Below, in pieces: positions 34,773-42,532 of a DNA stretch of 64,000 bases (positions within the stretch are counted from its first letter, which is position 1; each line of letters opens with the position of its first letter). The notes beneath the pieces were generated by a model. The model was not told where the DNA came from. It did no database searches and worked only from the letters and a program-made list of their open reading frames with translations. The DNA comes from Pseudomonas corrugata (GTDB taxonomy: Bacteria > Pseudomonadota > Gammaproteobacteria > Pseudomonadales > Pseudomonadaceae), in NCBI RefSeq assembly GCF_001269905.1, contig NZ_LHVK01000007.1:248001-312000 (forward strand). The letters run 5' to 3'. A program made the translations under genes and the position numbers.

Positions 34773-35281
34773 GAGCGTCTCCGCTGATCGGCGTTGACCA
34801 CTCGCACATGGCCGGTTTCCAGGTCCAGGTCGGTTTGCAGCATCAGGCGCAACGGCACCGGCTGCGCCCAGAGGTCGCCTTCGATCTCGAAACTCAAGGC
34901 GTTGTGGTTCATCTCGGCCGTCGCCCGGGCCCGCACACGCAGGGTGTGGCGCAGGATGCGTGGCTCGAAAGTGGCGATGGCCTGGTGGATCAGGGCTTCC
35001 AGCGCCGAAAGATCGACGTTCGATGCGCTGTTGCCGGCCAGCGCCGGCAGTCCGAAGTTCACCACTGAGGTACCCGCCGGGGTGTGCAGCGTGGCATCGG
35101 CGTCGAGCAATGAGGTGGTGTTGAGCAGCCACGCCAGGTCACGCAGCACCGAGGCTTTCAATTGGGTCAGGGACAGCACGCGTTTGTCGGCGCTTTCCTT
35201 GGGATTGGTCGGATCGTCGTCGGTCAACCGGTCCAGCAGGGAGGGTTGCAGGCGATCGCGGGTGGCGATTTCGGTTACCAC
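34769..35281 (-). CDS. tssE: TssE, T6SS gp25-like baseplate subunit
   Basis: 170 residues from GTG 35281 ([19 protein letters not shown]). The lysozyme-like gp25 fold starts after S-L-L-D-R-L and includes [11 protein letters not shown] and the E-P-R-I type strand (F-E-P-R-I-L). The start lies over the last codons of the preceding lipoprotein gene; no strong ribosome site is seen, so translation may depend on coupling to that gene. Confidence 0.92.
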   Translation of the reverse strand: MVTEIATRDRLQPSLLDRLTDDDPTNPKESADKRVLSLTQLKASVLRDLAWLLNTTSLLDADATLHTPAGTSVVNFGLPALAGNSASNVDLSALEALIHQAIATFEPRILRHTLRVRARATAEMNHNALSFEIEGDLWAQPVPLRLMLQTDLDLETGHVRVVNADQRRRS

Positions 35282-35700
35282 GTAAAGGGTGCCACGTACA
35301 TTTTCTGGTCTCCGCCGGCGCCGCAAGCTGCATACAGGCTGACCGTTCCCGCCTCGAAACCTTCCGGCAGCTGACGAATAGCCTGCATTTTGCTCAGACA
35401 ATCGCGGCTGGGGGCGGGCATGTGTTCGCTGCGCCAGACCGCAAAAATCGGGATGTTGTTGAACATTTCCACGCGCAATTTCTGCTGTTTATCCAAGCTG
35501 AAGCCGCACGGCCATTCCATGTCCAGCTTCATGCGACTCTGGTCGGGTTTGACCAGCGTGCATTGACCCTGATCGTCCACCAGGCTGAGTGGCTGGCCCT
35601 CGAAAACCGCCTCGGTCGTCGGCGTCCCGGCATGCTCGGCGCATGCGCTCAGGCTGGTCAGGCTAGTCGTCAGGCATAGGGCGAACAGGGCCTTGTTCAT
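35275..35700 (-). CDS. Lipoprotein, probable immunity partner of the Tae4-type amidase
   Basis: 141 residues; ATG 35700 shares its first base with the TAA stop of the amidase gene. The signal ends in a lipobox L-S-A-C with C20 as the lipid-attached residue, so it is tethered at a membrane facing the periplasm, where the amidase acts. Three further cysteines (Q-C-T, P-C-G-F, D-C-L-S) and one in A-A-C-G may form disulphides. I see no firm match to known Tai4 proteins; the role is inferred from position and location. Confidence 0.75.
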   Translation of the reverse strand: MNKALFALCLTTSLTSLSACAEHAGTPTTEAVFEGQPLSLVDDQGQCTLVKPDQSRMKLDMEWPCGFSLDKQQKLRVEMFNNIPIFAVWRSEHMPAPSRDCLSKMQAIRQLPEGFEAGTVSLYAACGAGGDQKMYVAPFTW

Positions 35701-36155
35701 TAAGTGAGCTCCCAGAACCAGACTTTCTTGGATCGATAGAAAAGGTCGCTGGTTTGGGTCAGGCCACGATTCCATAGATCGATATGGTCGCCGCTACGAC
35801 CTTCGGCAGTCTCTCCTGATTGCTGGAAGCAGTCCTTGAAGAAAATCAGGCCGGTCTTGCCCATCAATGTCTTTCGGTCTTCGGGGCTGTTACTGAGAAT
35901 AGTTGGACGGCCCAGATAATGTTTCCACAACCAATTGGCCAATGACTCGGCCCCCCTGGCGTGTTCATGCTTGCACAGGGGGTCTTTGGTGTAGGTGGAT
36001 TTGTTGACCTTGATGGTTTTCTCCGCATTGAGCGTCAGGCTCATGCGTATGGCGCATTGGTTTGCCCAAGGACCGTCACAGGGTTTTGCGTCAGGATGGG
36101 CAACCAACAGGTCGGAGTAGGCTTTCCACAAATTGATAAACGAAGGCTTGGCCAT
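35700..36155 (-). CDS. tae4: Tae4-family T6SS amidase effector
   Basis: 151 residues opening M-A-K-P-S-F-I-N-L-W-K-A-Y, typical of Tae4. The catalytic cysteine is C34 in N-Q-C-A-I-R-M-S and the catalytic histidine H124 in S-G-D-H-I-D-L-W. Tae4 enzymes cut the stem peptide of peptidoglycan (D-Glu-mDAP bond) in the target periplasm. No signal peptide is present; small effectors of this kind travel in the Hcp tube, and hcp lies directly upstream. The base composition is visibly more AT-rich than the flanking tss genes, suggesting acquisition. Confidence 0.9.
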   Translation of the reverse strand: MAKPSFINLWKAYSDLLVAHPDAKPCDGPWANQCAIRMSLTLNAEKTIKVNKSTYTKDPLCKHEHARGAESLANWLWKHYLGRPTILSNSPEDRKTLMGKTGLIFFKDCFQQSGETAEGRSGDHIDLWNRGLTQTSDLFYRSKKVWFWELT

Positions 36156-36202
36156 GACTCAGACACCGCGCTGCAAAGGATTGGATTAGAGCTAGCACCA
36201 AA

Positions 36203-36231
36203 CACCCCCGGCGCGTGGCACCGGGGGCGTG
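36203..36231 (-). terminator. Hairpin after hcp (possible attenuator)
   Basis: A GC-rich stem (CACCCCCGG at 36203-36211 with CCGGGGGCGTG at 36221-36231) around a 9-base loop lies just past the hcp stop and is followed on the minus strand by TTTGG. The T run is too short for full termination, so it more likely protects the hcp 3' end or reduces read-through into tae4 and tssE. Confidence 0.5.
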
Positions 36232-36236
36232 TTCGA

Positions 36237-36725
36237 TTACACCTTGACGTTCTGACGCACGTTCCAGCCGAACTTGACCGGACCGCCTTCCTTGCTGCCG
36301 TCGGCTTTCTGAGGCTGGTAGTCCACCAGCACCTTGGCGAAGTTCAGGGTGACGTTTTCGGTCAGGCGATCATCGTTGCCCGAGCCGCCGGTGCTCAGGG
36401 AGGTGATCAGCACTTCTTCCAGGTTGATGATCATGTACTCGACCTGGCTTTCACCGCCGGCCTTGCGCACGGTCAGCTTGACCTTGTCGATGTGCTTGCC
36501 GCTGGCGCAGTGCATCATCAGGTTCGGCGAAGCCTTGTCGACGTACTTGGTCAGCGACAAGTCCTGGATGTTCACCTTGCCGGCGCCACCGCCACTGCCC
36601 ATGTGCATGTTGCCGGACTGGGACATGCCCCAGCTCCAGTTCAGGACGTCGATTTCGTCCTTGTGGGCCTTGTCCATGGACTCGCCCTTGATGTCGCCGA
36701 TCTTGATGAAAATATCAACAGCCAT
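36237..36725 (-). CDS. hcp: Hcp, T6SS inner-tube protein
   Basis: 162 residues from ATG 36725 with GGGAGA upstream. Sequence marks: A-V-D-I-F-I-K-I-G-D-I-K-G-E-S at the start and V-L-N-W-S-W-G-M-S. Hexameric rings stack into the expelled tube and also chaperone small effectors in their lumen. It shows the Hcp1 type of the H1 system. Repeats and a hairpin flank it, so its high expression is probably set separately from the rest of the operon. Confidence 0.97.
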   Translation of the reverse strand: MAVDIFIKIGDIKGESMDKAHKDEIDVLNWSWGMSQSGNMHMGSGGGAGKVNIQDLSLTKYVDKASPNLMMHCASGKHIDKVKLTVRKAGGESQVEYMIINLEEVLITSLSTGGSGNDDRLTENVTLNFAKVLVDYQPQKADGSKEGGPVKFGWNVRQNVKV

Positions 36726-36766
36726 GTTTTCTCCCTGTGTGGTTTCTACCACGTTGTGTTGTGTTG

Positions 36767-36869
36767 ATCGTTCCCACGCTCTGCGTGGCAACGCATCTTG
36801 GGACGCTCTGCGTTCCTGGGACGCGGAGCGTCCCGGGCGGCATTCCCACGCCGAGCGTGGGAACGATCA
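36767..36869. repeat. Intergenic repeat, TTCCCACGCTCTGCGTGG family (second copy)
   Basis: Same element as 7409-7518, here between tssC and hcp: palindromic ends GATCGTTCCCACGCTCTGCG and GAGCGTGGGAACGATC around ACGCTCTGCGT and GGAGCGTCCC. The left palindrome is slightly degraded (CGTGGCAACGC). Confidence 0.8.
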
Positions 36870-36884
36870 CATCAAGGGGTCGGA

Positions 36885-38381
36885 TTACGCGCCCTTGGCC
36901 GAAGGCAGCTTCGATACCAGGCGCAGCGACACGGTCAGCCCTTCGAGCTGGTAGTGCGGGCGCAGGTAGAACTTGGAGTTGTAATACCCCGGGTTGCCTT
37001 CGACTTCTTCCACGATCACTTCGGCTGCAGCCAGTGGGTGCTGGGCCTTGGTGGTTTCGGTGGAGTGCGCCGGGTCGCCGTCGACGTAGTTGAGGATCCA
37101 GTCCTGCAACCAGCGCTGCATCTCGTCCTTCTCTTTGAAGGAACCGATCTTGTCGCGCACGATGCACTTCAGGTAGTGGGCGAAACGGCAAGTGGCGAAC
37201 AGGTACGGCAGGCGTGCGGCCAGGTTGGCGTTGGCGGTGGCGTCCGGATCGTCGTATTCGGCCGGTTTCTGCAGCGACTGGGCGCCGATGAACGCGGCGA
37301 AGTCGGTGTTTTTCTTGTGCAGCAGCGGCATGAAACCGTTCTTCGCCAGTTCCGCTTCACGGCGGTCCGAAATGGCGATCTCGGTCGGGCACTTCATGTC
37401 CACGCCACCGTCATCGGTCGGGAACGTGTGGGCCGGCAGGTTTTCCACTTCACCGCCGGACTCCACGCCGCGGATGCGCGAGCACCAGCCGAAGTGTTTG
37501 AACGAACGGTTGATGTTCACGGCCATCGCGTAGGCGGCGTTGGCCCAGGTGTATTTCGAGCTGTCGGCGCCGTCGGTGTTTTCTTCGAAGGCGAAGGCTT
37601 CCACCGGATCGGTCTTGGCGCCGTATGGCAGACGCGCCAGGAAGCGCGGCATGGTCAGGCCGATGTAGCGCGAGTCTTCCGATTCACGCAGCGAACGCCA
37701 GCCGGCGTATTCCGGTGTGGTGAAAATCTTGGTCAGGTCGCGCGGGTTCGACAGTTCCTGCCAGGAGCCCATGCCCATCACGGTTGGCGAGGCGGCGGAA
37801 ATGAACGGGGCGTGCATCGCTGCGCAGACTTTCGACAGTTCGCCCAACAGTTCCACGTCCGGTGGCGACTGGTCGAAATAGTAGTCGCCTACCAGGCAGC
37901 CGTAAGGCTCGCCGCCGAACTGGCCGTATTCTTCTTCGTACATCTTCTTGAAGAGTGGGCTCTGGTCCCACGCGGTGCCCTTGAATTTCTTCAGGGTCTT
38001 GTGCAGGTCGGTCTTGGAGATGTTGAGCACACGGATCTTCAGTTGCTCATCGGTCTCGGTGTTGTTGACCAGGTAGTGCAGGCCACGCCAGGCGCTTTCC
38101 AGCTGTTGGAAATCCGGGTGATGGATGACCTGGTTGACCTGGGCGGTGAGCTTGGCATCGATGGCGGCGATGATCGACTCGATCGACTTGATGGCGTCGT
38201 TGGACACCAGGTCAGTCTGCGCCAGGGCCTGTTCGGCCAAGGTACGCACGGCGGTCTCGACCGCTTCGCGAGCACGCTCGGTCTTGGGCTTGAACTCTTG
38301 CAGCAGCAGGGACGCGAACTCGCTGGTTTCTTCAGTCGCACCCAGGTTCTGTGCGCCTTCGCGGACGGTATTGTCGGTCAT
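36885..38381 (-). CDS. tssC: TssC, T6SS sheath large subunit
   Basis: 498 residues from ATG 38381, nine bases after AGGA; an ATG six bases earlier (38387) is too close to that site. It pairs with TssB to form the contractile sheath. Recognisable are the N-terminal E-F-A-S-L-L-L-Q-E-F, V-L-N-I-S-K-T-D-L near 120, and the conserved core Y-G-C-L-V-G-D-Y-Y-F-D near 160. Confidence 0.97.
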   Translation of the reverse strand: MTDNTVREGAQNLGATEETSEFASLLLQEFKPKTERAREAVETAVRTLAEQALAQTDLVSNDAIKSIESIIAAIDAKLTAQVNQVIHHPDFQQLESAWRGLHYLVNNTETDEQLKIRVLNISKTDLHKTLKKFKGTAWDQSPLFKKMYEEEYGQFGGEPYGCLVGDYYFDQSPPDVELLGELSKVCAAMHAPFISAASPTVMGMGSWQELSNPRDLTKIFTTPEYAGWRSLRESEDSRYIGLTMPRFLARLPYGAKTDPVEAFAFEENTDGADSSKYTWANAAYAMAVNINRSFKHFGWCSRIRGVESGGEVENLPAHTFPTDDGGVDMKCPTEIAISDRREAELAKNGFMPLLHKKNTDFAAFIGAQSLQKPAEYDDPDATANANLAARLPYLFATCRFAHYLKCIVRDKIGSFKEKDEMQRWLQDWILNYVDGDPAHSTETTKAQHPLAAAEVIVEEVEGNPGYYNSKFYLRPHYQLEGLTVSLRLVSKLPSAKGA

Positions 38382-38383
38382 GA

Positions 38384-38890
38384 TCATTGATCCTGTGCTG
38401 GCTTCGGCGCGCTCGCCAGGGCCTGCAACAGCGCTGGGTCCTTGATCGCCTTCATGATGATTTCTTCGGCGCCGGTCTTGCCGTCCATGTAGGTCAGCAG
38501 GTTGGCCAGTTGAGTGCGTGCTTCGAGCAACTTGTTCAGCGAGTCGACCTTGCGAGCCACGGCTGCCGGGCTGAAGTCGTCCATGCTCTCGAAGGTCAGG
38601 TCCAGGCTCAGGTTGCCTTCGCCGGTCAGTTCGTTGGGTACATGGAACGCTACGCGCGGTTGCATGGCCTTGAGGCGCGAGTCGAAATTGTCGACATCGA
38701 TTTCAAGGAATTTGCGGTCGGCCACGGGTGCCAGAGGCTCGGCGGGCTTGCCGGCGAGGTCAGCCATTACCCCCATGACGAAGGGCAACTGGACCTTTTT
38801 CTCGGCGCCGTAGAGCTCGACGTCGTACTCGATCTGCACTCGAGGCGCGCGGTTGCGCGCGATGAATTTCTGAGAACTTTGCTTCGCCAC
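38384..38890 (-). CDS. tssB: TssB, T6SS sheath small subunit
   Basis: 168 residues from GTG 38890, with AGGAG upstream. Opens S-S-Q-K-F-I-A-R-N-R-A-P-R-V-Q-I-E-Y-D-V, then K-V-Q-L-P-F-V-M-G-V-M-A-D-L, the standard TssB/VipA start. Forms the sheath heterodimer with TssC, encoded immediately downstream. Confidence 0.97.
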   Translation of the reverse strand: MAKQSSQKFIARNRAPRVQIEYDVELYGAEKKVQLPFVMGVMADLAGKPAEPLAPVADRKFLEIDVDNFDSRLKAMQPRVAFHVPNELTGEGNLSLDLTFESMDDFSPAAVARKVDSLNKLLEARTQLANLLTYMDGKTGAEEIIMKAIKDPALLQALASAPKPAQDQ

Positions 38891-38971
38891 GTTGCTGCTC
38901 CTGGTCGCTTGAGCGACGGTGTTGGCGTCATCCGGTGGGGCCGGTGACGTGACTGCGTGATCCGCTCGCTG

Positions 38972-40009
38972 TTATTCGCTGTCCGGGCCGCGCAGGTTTT
39001 CAAATTGGCTCATGCCGTCGGGAATCAGGTTGCGCACGATAGCCGCGAAGTCGGCATGCACCAGATTCTTGGCCCGATTCAACAGCACCGGCAGGGGGCT
39101 GGAGGGCTCGTGACGGGTGTAGTAAGCGAGAATCCGGTCCAGGCTGCGCAGCACGTCGTCGCGGTTGTTGATTTCACCGCTGACCGTGTTCGCGCCGGTG
39201 TTGCGCGGTGCGCTCGGCGCGCTGGTGTACTCGGCCGATGCGCCGTTGTCATCGGCGACCGTGTCCGGGAGGGGACTGTCGCCGCTCTGCGGCGCGAACT
39301 GACCGAGAATCTGCAAGGCCATCTTCAGTGGCTGCTTCAGCGGGCCGAGGTCCACACCCTGGGCTGAGCCGACCTGATCGCTGACCTGTTGTTCGATGGC
39401 CTCGGCGGCGGCGCGAGCTTCCAGCAGCGCCGCACGGGTGATTTCCAGTTGTTCGGGGTCACAGTCGAGCAGCGCGCCGGCAAGTTGTTCGGCACCAAGG
39501 CTTTCGTCGGCAAAAATTTGCAGGCCGCTGGCGTTGGCGGCGGCGCGCAGGCTGACGGCGCCGAATGCGCGCGAGCGGGCCAGGATGCTCTCGCGCAGCA
39601 GGCGGATGGTGACATCGGACGTCAGGCCGGCAAGGGCGTTGATGCGAACGGTGGGATCGTTGTCGTCATCGGCATCCAGGCGCGGGTGCAGGTCGGCCCA
39701 GTATTGCTTGAGCAATTCGCTGATCAGCGTCAAGACGCGGGCCAGGCCTGGAAGGCCTTCGAGGGCCAGGGAGCTCTGCAACAGGAAATGAGTGATGCGC
39801 AGGTCTTTGCTGCGTTGCAGCAGGTCCAGGCTCTGTTGCTGGATGCTGCGCCACTCGGGGGGCTCGGCAGGCAATATCGAGTCGCCCATGCTGCGCTCGG
39901 GCTGGCCTCGGGAATCACGCTCCAGGCGCAGGAAATCCGCGTCATATTCCAGGTCTTCGCCACACGGCGAGTTCGCGGAAACGGCGGCGAGCAACAAAGG
40001 CACATCCAC
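38972..40009 (-). CDS. tssA: TssA, T6SS baseplate and tail-assembly protein
   Basis: 345 residues from GTG 40009, ten bases after GGGAGA. The ImpA_N domain (about 5-110) begins C-G-E-D-L-E-Y-D-A-D-F with W-R-S-I-Q-Q-Q-S-L-D-L-L. The C-terminus has the short R-A-x-x-x-L-x-x-I-L-A-Y-Y-T-R-H-E-P-S-S-P-L-P helical region of the TssA1 type. It heads the left arm of the system. Confidence 0.95.
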   Translation of the reverse strand: MDVPLLLAAVSANSPCGEDLEYDADFLRLERDSRGQPERSMGDSILPAEPPEWRSIQQQSLDLLQRSKDLRITHFLLQSSLALEGLPGLARVLTLISELLKQYWADLHPRLDADDDNDPTVRINALAGLTSDVTIRLLRESILARSRAFGAVSLRAAANASGLQIFADESLGAEQLAGALLDCDPEQLEITRAALLEARAAAEAIEQQVSDQVGSAQGVDLGPLKQPLKMALQILGQFAPQSGDSPLPDTVADDNGASAEYTSAPSAPRNTGANTVSGEINNRDDVLRSLDRILAYYTRHEPSSPLPVLLNRAKNLVHADFAAIVRNLIPDGMSQFENLRGPDSE

Positions 40010-40429
40010 TTGGATCGATCTCCCTATCGCCCGAGGAACAATGAAGTCGGGCAGTTCACATGCAAGTTCCGGGTGGAACTTCGCATCTCCCTTGACGGTA
40101 ATGGCCCCTTAGATGCGTGATGATCTTAAAGTGCCATCATTTATATTCAAGGAGTTGTGCATTTTTGGTGTAGTACTTATCGCTTGTCAAGGTAAGCTAT
40201 TTCCACTCTGTTACAGTTGTGAGGCGCTTAACAACCCGCGCGACTGGCTGGTCGAGGAAGGTCCTGAGAGCGGTTTTTTGTCATGCAGGCCGGTTAATAT
40301 CAGCCATCATGCTGGCAAAAAGCCGTTTCACGGTGGTTGGCAAGGTTCTCCGGTGAGGCACGAGGATGAATATCCGCCTGGGGCTTACCGCGCGCACAGA
40401 TGTTTGAAAGTATTTGGCAAGGAGGCGAG
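40010..40429. promoter_or_regulatory. Divergent control region between tssA and fha (no gene seen)
   Basis: 420 bases, more AT-rich than the flanking genes, between the two T6SS arms, so it must hold both promoters. I find no convincing -35/-10 or -24/-12 pair. On the fha side several GGA triplets occur in A-rich context (near 40150, 40254, 40361 and the fha ribosome site at 40420), the kind of site bound by RsmA/CsrA. This would agree with the known post-transcriptional control of the H1 system in P. aeruginosa, but it is only suggestive. Confidence 0.5.
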
Positions 40430-41956
40430 ATGCCGCTGTGTTTGACTATCACTAGTTATCACAAGATTACCCCCGGTCAGTGTTCTGAAAAGTCCATGGA
40501 TCAGGGAGTGATGGCAATTGGCCGTAGTTCCGATAATGACTGGGTATTGCCGGACCCTGAACGTTTGGTGTCCGGTAAACATTGCGTTATTCAATACAAA
40601 GACGGCCGGTATTATTTAACCGATAACAGCACCAATGGTGTGGAATTGGTCAAGGCCGGTGTTCGCCTGCGCAAAGGCAACAGTGAACCCCTGCAGGATG
40701 GCGAAATCATCCGCATCGGTGATTACGAAATCCAGGCGCGTGTCGACTTCAGTCTGCCGGTCACCGACAGCAACCCTTTCGCCGAGTCGCCCAGCAGCTT
40801 CGAAGCCCTGATGGGCCGCCAGGGTGCCGCAGTGAATACCCCCGCGCCGATCCCCATGGTCCCGCCGGCGCAGTTCCAGGGCGTGTCAGCCATGGACACG
40901 ATGCCGGACCTGTTCGATTTCCTCGCGCCGCCCAGCGTGCCGCCGGCCACCCAGTCTGATCATGTGCCGGCCCAGCAGCATGATTTCCGTCCGCCGACGC
41001 CGATTCCCCGTCCCAGCCCGCCGCCTGCGGCCGAGCCGGTGGCGATGAGTTCTGCCTCGGTGATCCCTGAGGATTGGGACCTGTTCAGCGACAAACCGGC
41101 ACCCGCGCCCGTTGCCCCGATGAACGTCGCCCCGCCGCCGGTTGCACAACGGCCGGTGGTTGAGCCGGTCGCGGTAGCCGTGCCTCAGATACCCGAACCT
41201 GGGATCCCGGTGCCAGACATTTTCGCCCCTGAGACGAGTGTCGCCGAGTTCAACCTGGCGGATATCCGCATACCGACCGAACCTGCGCCGCTGCCCGAGC
41301 CGCCAGTGGCCCGTGTCGAACCGCCAGTCGCGCCTGCTACGCCGGCCGTTCCGGTCGACACAGCCCAACCCGACCTGTTGCAAGCCTTCCTGCGCGGCGC
41401 CGGCCTGGATCAGTTGCGCCTGGACAAGGCCCAGGCCGAGGCGCAGATGGAAAGCATCGGGCGCAGCTATCGGTTGATGGTCGAAGGTCTGATCGACGTC
41501 TTGCGTGCCCGCAGCAGTCTCAAGGGCGAGTTCCGCATCCAGCAGACGATGATCCAGCCGGTGGAAAACAACCCGCTGAAATTCGCCCCCAACGTCGACG
41601 AAGCCCTGTTGTTGCTGCTGCGCCATGGCAACCAGGCGTTCATGGCGCCGGACGCGGCCGTACGGGACAGCTTCGACGATCTGCGGGCACACCAACTGGC
41701 GGTAATGGCCGGTGTAGAGGCGGCGATCAAACATTTGCTGGCGCGCTTCGAACCGGCGCAACTGGAAGAGCGCATGGGCAAGCCTGGTGGGCTGACCGGG
41801 ATTTTCAGCGGCTCGCGGCAGGCCCAGTATTGGCAACAATTTACCGAGCTCTACAGCAATATTTCCCGGGAAGCCCAGGAGGATTTCCAAGACTTGTTCG
41901 GTCGTGAATTCAGCCGTGCCTACGAAGAACACAGTACCCGGCAGCGACGCCGTTAA
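40430..41956 (+). CDS. fha: Fha (TagH), T6SS FHA-domain scaffold
   Basis: 508 residues from ATG 40430, with AAGGAGG upstream. The FHA domain (about 15-100) keeps the phospho-threonine-binding residues in I-G-R-S-S-D-N-D and L-V-S-G-K-H-C-V-I, plus N-S-T-N-G-V. A long Pro/Ala-rich linker (about 120-310) connects to the C-terminal type VI Fha domain (about 320-508). In the H1 pathway PpkA phosphorylates Fha, which then promotes TssM-dependent assembly and firing. First gene of the right arm. Confidence 0.95.
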   Translation: MPLCLTITSYHKITPGQCSEKSMDQGVMAIGRSSDNDWVLPDPERLVSGKHCVIQYKDGRYYLTDNSTNGVELVKAGVRLRKGNSEPLQDGEIIRIGDYEIQARVDFSLPVTDSNPFAESPSSFEALMGRQGAAVNTPAPIPMVPPAQFQGVSAMDTMPDLFDFLAPPSVPPATQSDHVPAQQHDFRPPTPIPRPSPPPAAEPVAMSSASVIPEDWDLFSDKPAPAPVAPMNVAPPPVAQRPVVEPVAVAVPQIPEPGIPVPDIFAPETSVAEFNLADIRIPTEPAPLPEPPVARVEPPVAPATPAVPVDTAQPDLLQAFLRGAGLDQLRLDKAQAEAQMESIGRSYRLMVEGLIDVLRARSSLKGEFRIQQTMIQPVENNPLKFAPNVDEALLLLLRHGNQAFMAPDAAVRDSFDDLRAHQLAVMAGVEAAIKHLLARFEPAQLEERMGKPGGLTGIFSGSRQAQYWQQFTELYSNISREAQEDFQDLFGREFSRAYEEHSTRQRRR

Positions 41957-41965
41957 GCGTCGCTG
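41942..41965 (+). other. Perfect stem-loop over the fha stop codon
   Basis: CAGCGACGC and GCGTCGCTG form a 9-base perfect stem around CGTTAA, which contains the fha TAA. There is no T run, so it is not a terminator. It may be an mRNA-stability element between fha and tssJ. Confidence 0.55.
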
Positions 41966-42016
41966 TCCCTTCATAAGACAAACAACGGATAGCTCAAACG
42001 TCATTGAGGACGCAGG

Positions 42017-42517
42017 ATGATTCCCAGGTTTTTACTCGCAGTTGCCAGCGCGCTTCTGTTGACGGCGTGCGCCAAGGATGGGGCCAATCCCCAGTCTGAA
42101 GAGGCTGATACCGCCGCCGTCGAGTTGCACTTCCATGCCATCAACGGTCTCAATCCCGGTGCCACCGGCCATCCGGCCCCGGTGCGGGTGCGGATTTTCG
42201 AACTGAAGAATGCGGCGACCTTCGGCCGTTCCGATTATTTCGCCCTGGCCGAACGGGCCCAGGCGACGCTGGGCGCCGATCTGATCGATCAGGATGAAGT
42301 GCTGATCCAACCCGGCCAGCAGTTGAGCCTGCAACGCGACCTCGACCCATCGACCCGCCACATCGGCATCCTGGTGGGCTACCGCGAACTGGATCAATCG
42401 TTGTGGCGCACGGTATTGAATGTCCCGCCCCGCGCGTACACCGAATACCAGATCAGCCTCGATGTGCGCGCCGTGCGCAGCGACGTCGTCGTTCCCCCAT
42501 CCAGCCCTGCCCAATAA
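42017..42517 (+). CDS. tssJ: TssJ, T6SS outer-membrane lipoprotein
   Basis: 166 residues with a lipoprotein signal ending L-L-T-A-C (C18). The mature protein has the transthyretin-like strands typical of TssJ (V-E-L-H-F-H-A and P-V-R-V-R-I-F-E-L-K) and F-G-R-S-D-Y-F-A-L. It anchors the TssM periplasmic domain to the outer membrane. GAGGACGCAGG precedes the ATG. Confidence 0.95.
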   Translation: MIPRFLLAVASALLLTACAKDGANPQSEEADTAAVELHFHAINGLNPGATGHPAPVRVRIFELKNAATFGRSDYFALAERAQATLGADLIDQDEVLIQPGQQLSLQRDLDPSTRHIGILVGYRELDQSLWRTVLNVPPRAYTEYQISLDVRAVRSDVVVPPSSPAQ

Positions 42518-42532
42518 GCAATCGGAGCCCCC

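Noticed and set aside
35275..36237. A hidden tagJ gene between hcp and tssE
   Set aside because: The interval is fully used by the amidase and lipoprotein genes, and no other frame of suitable length and character exists.
40113..40445. 110-codon frame in the tssA-fha gap
   Set aside because: No ribosome site, runs over the fha start, and shows no recognisable fold; more likely leader sequence.
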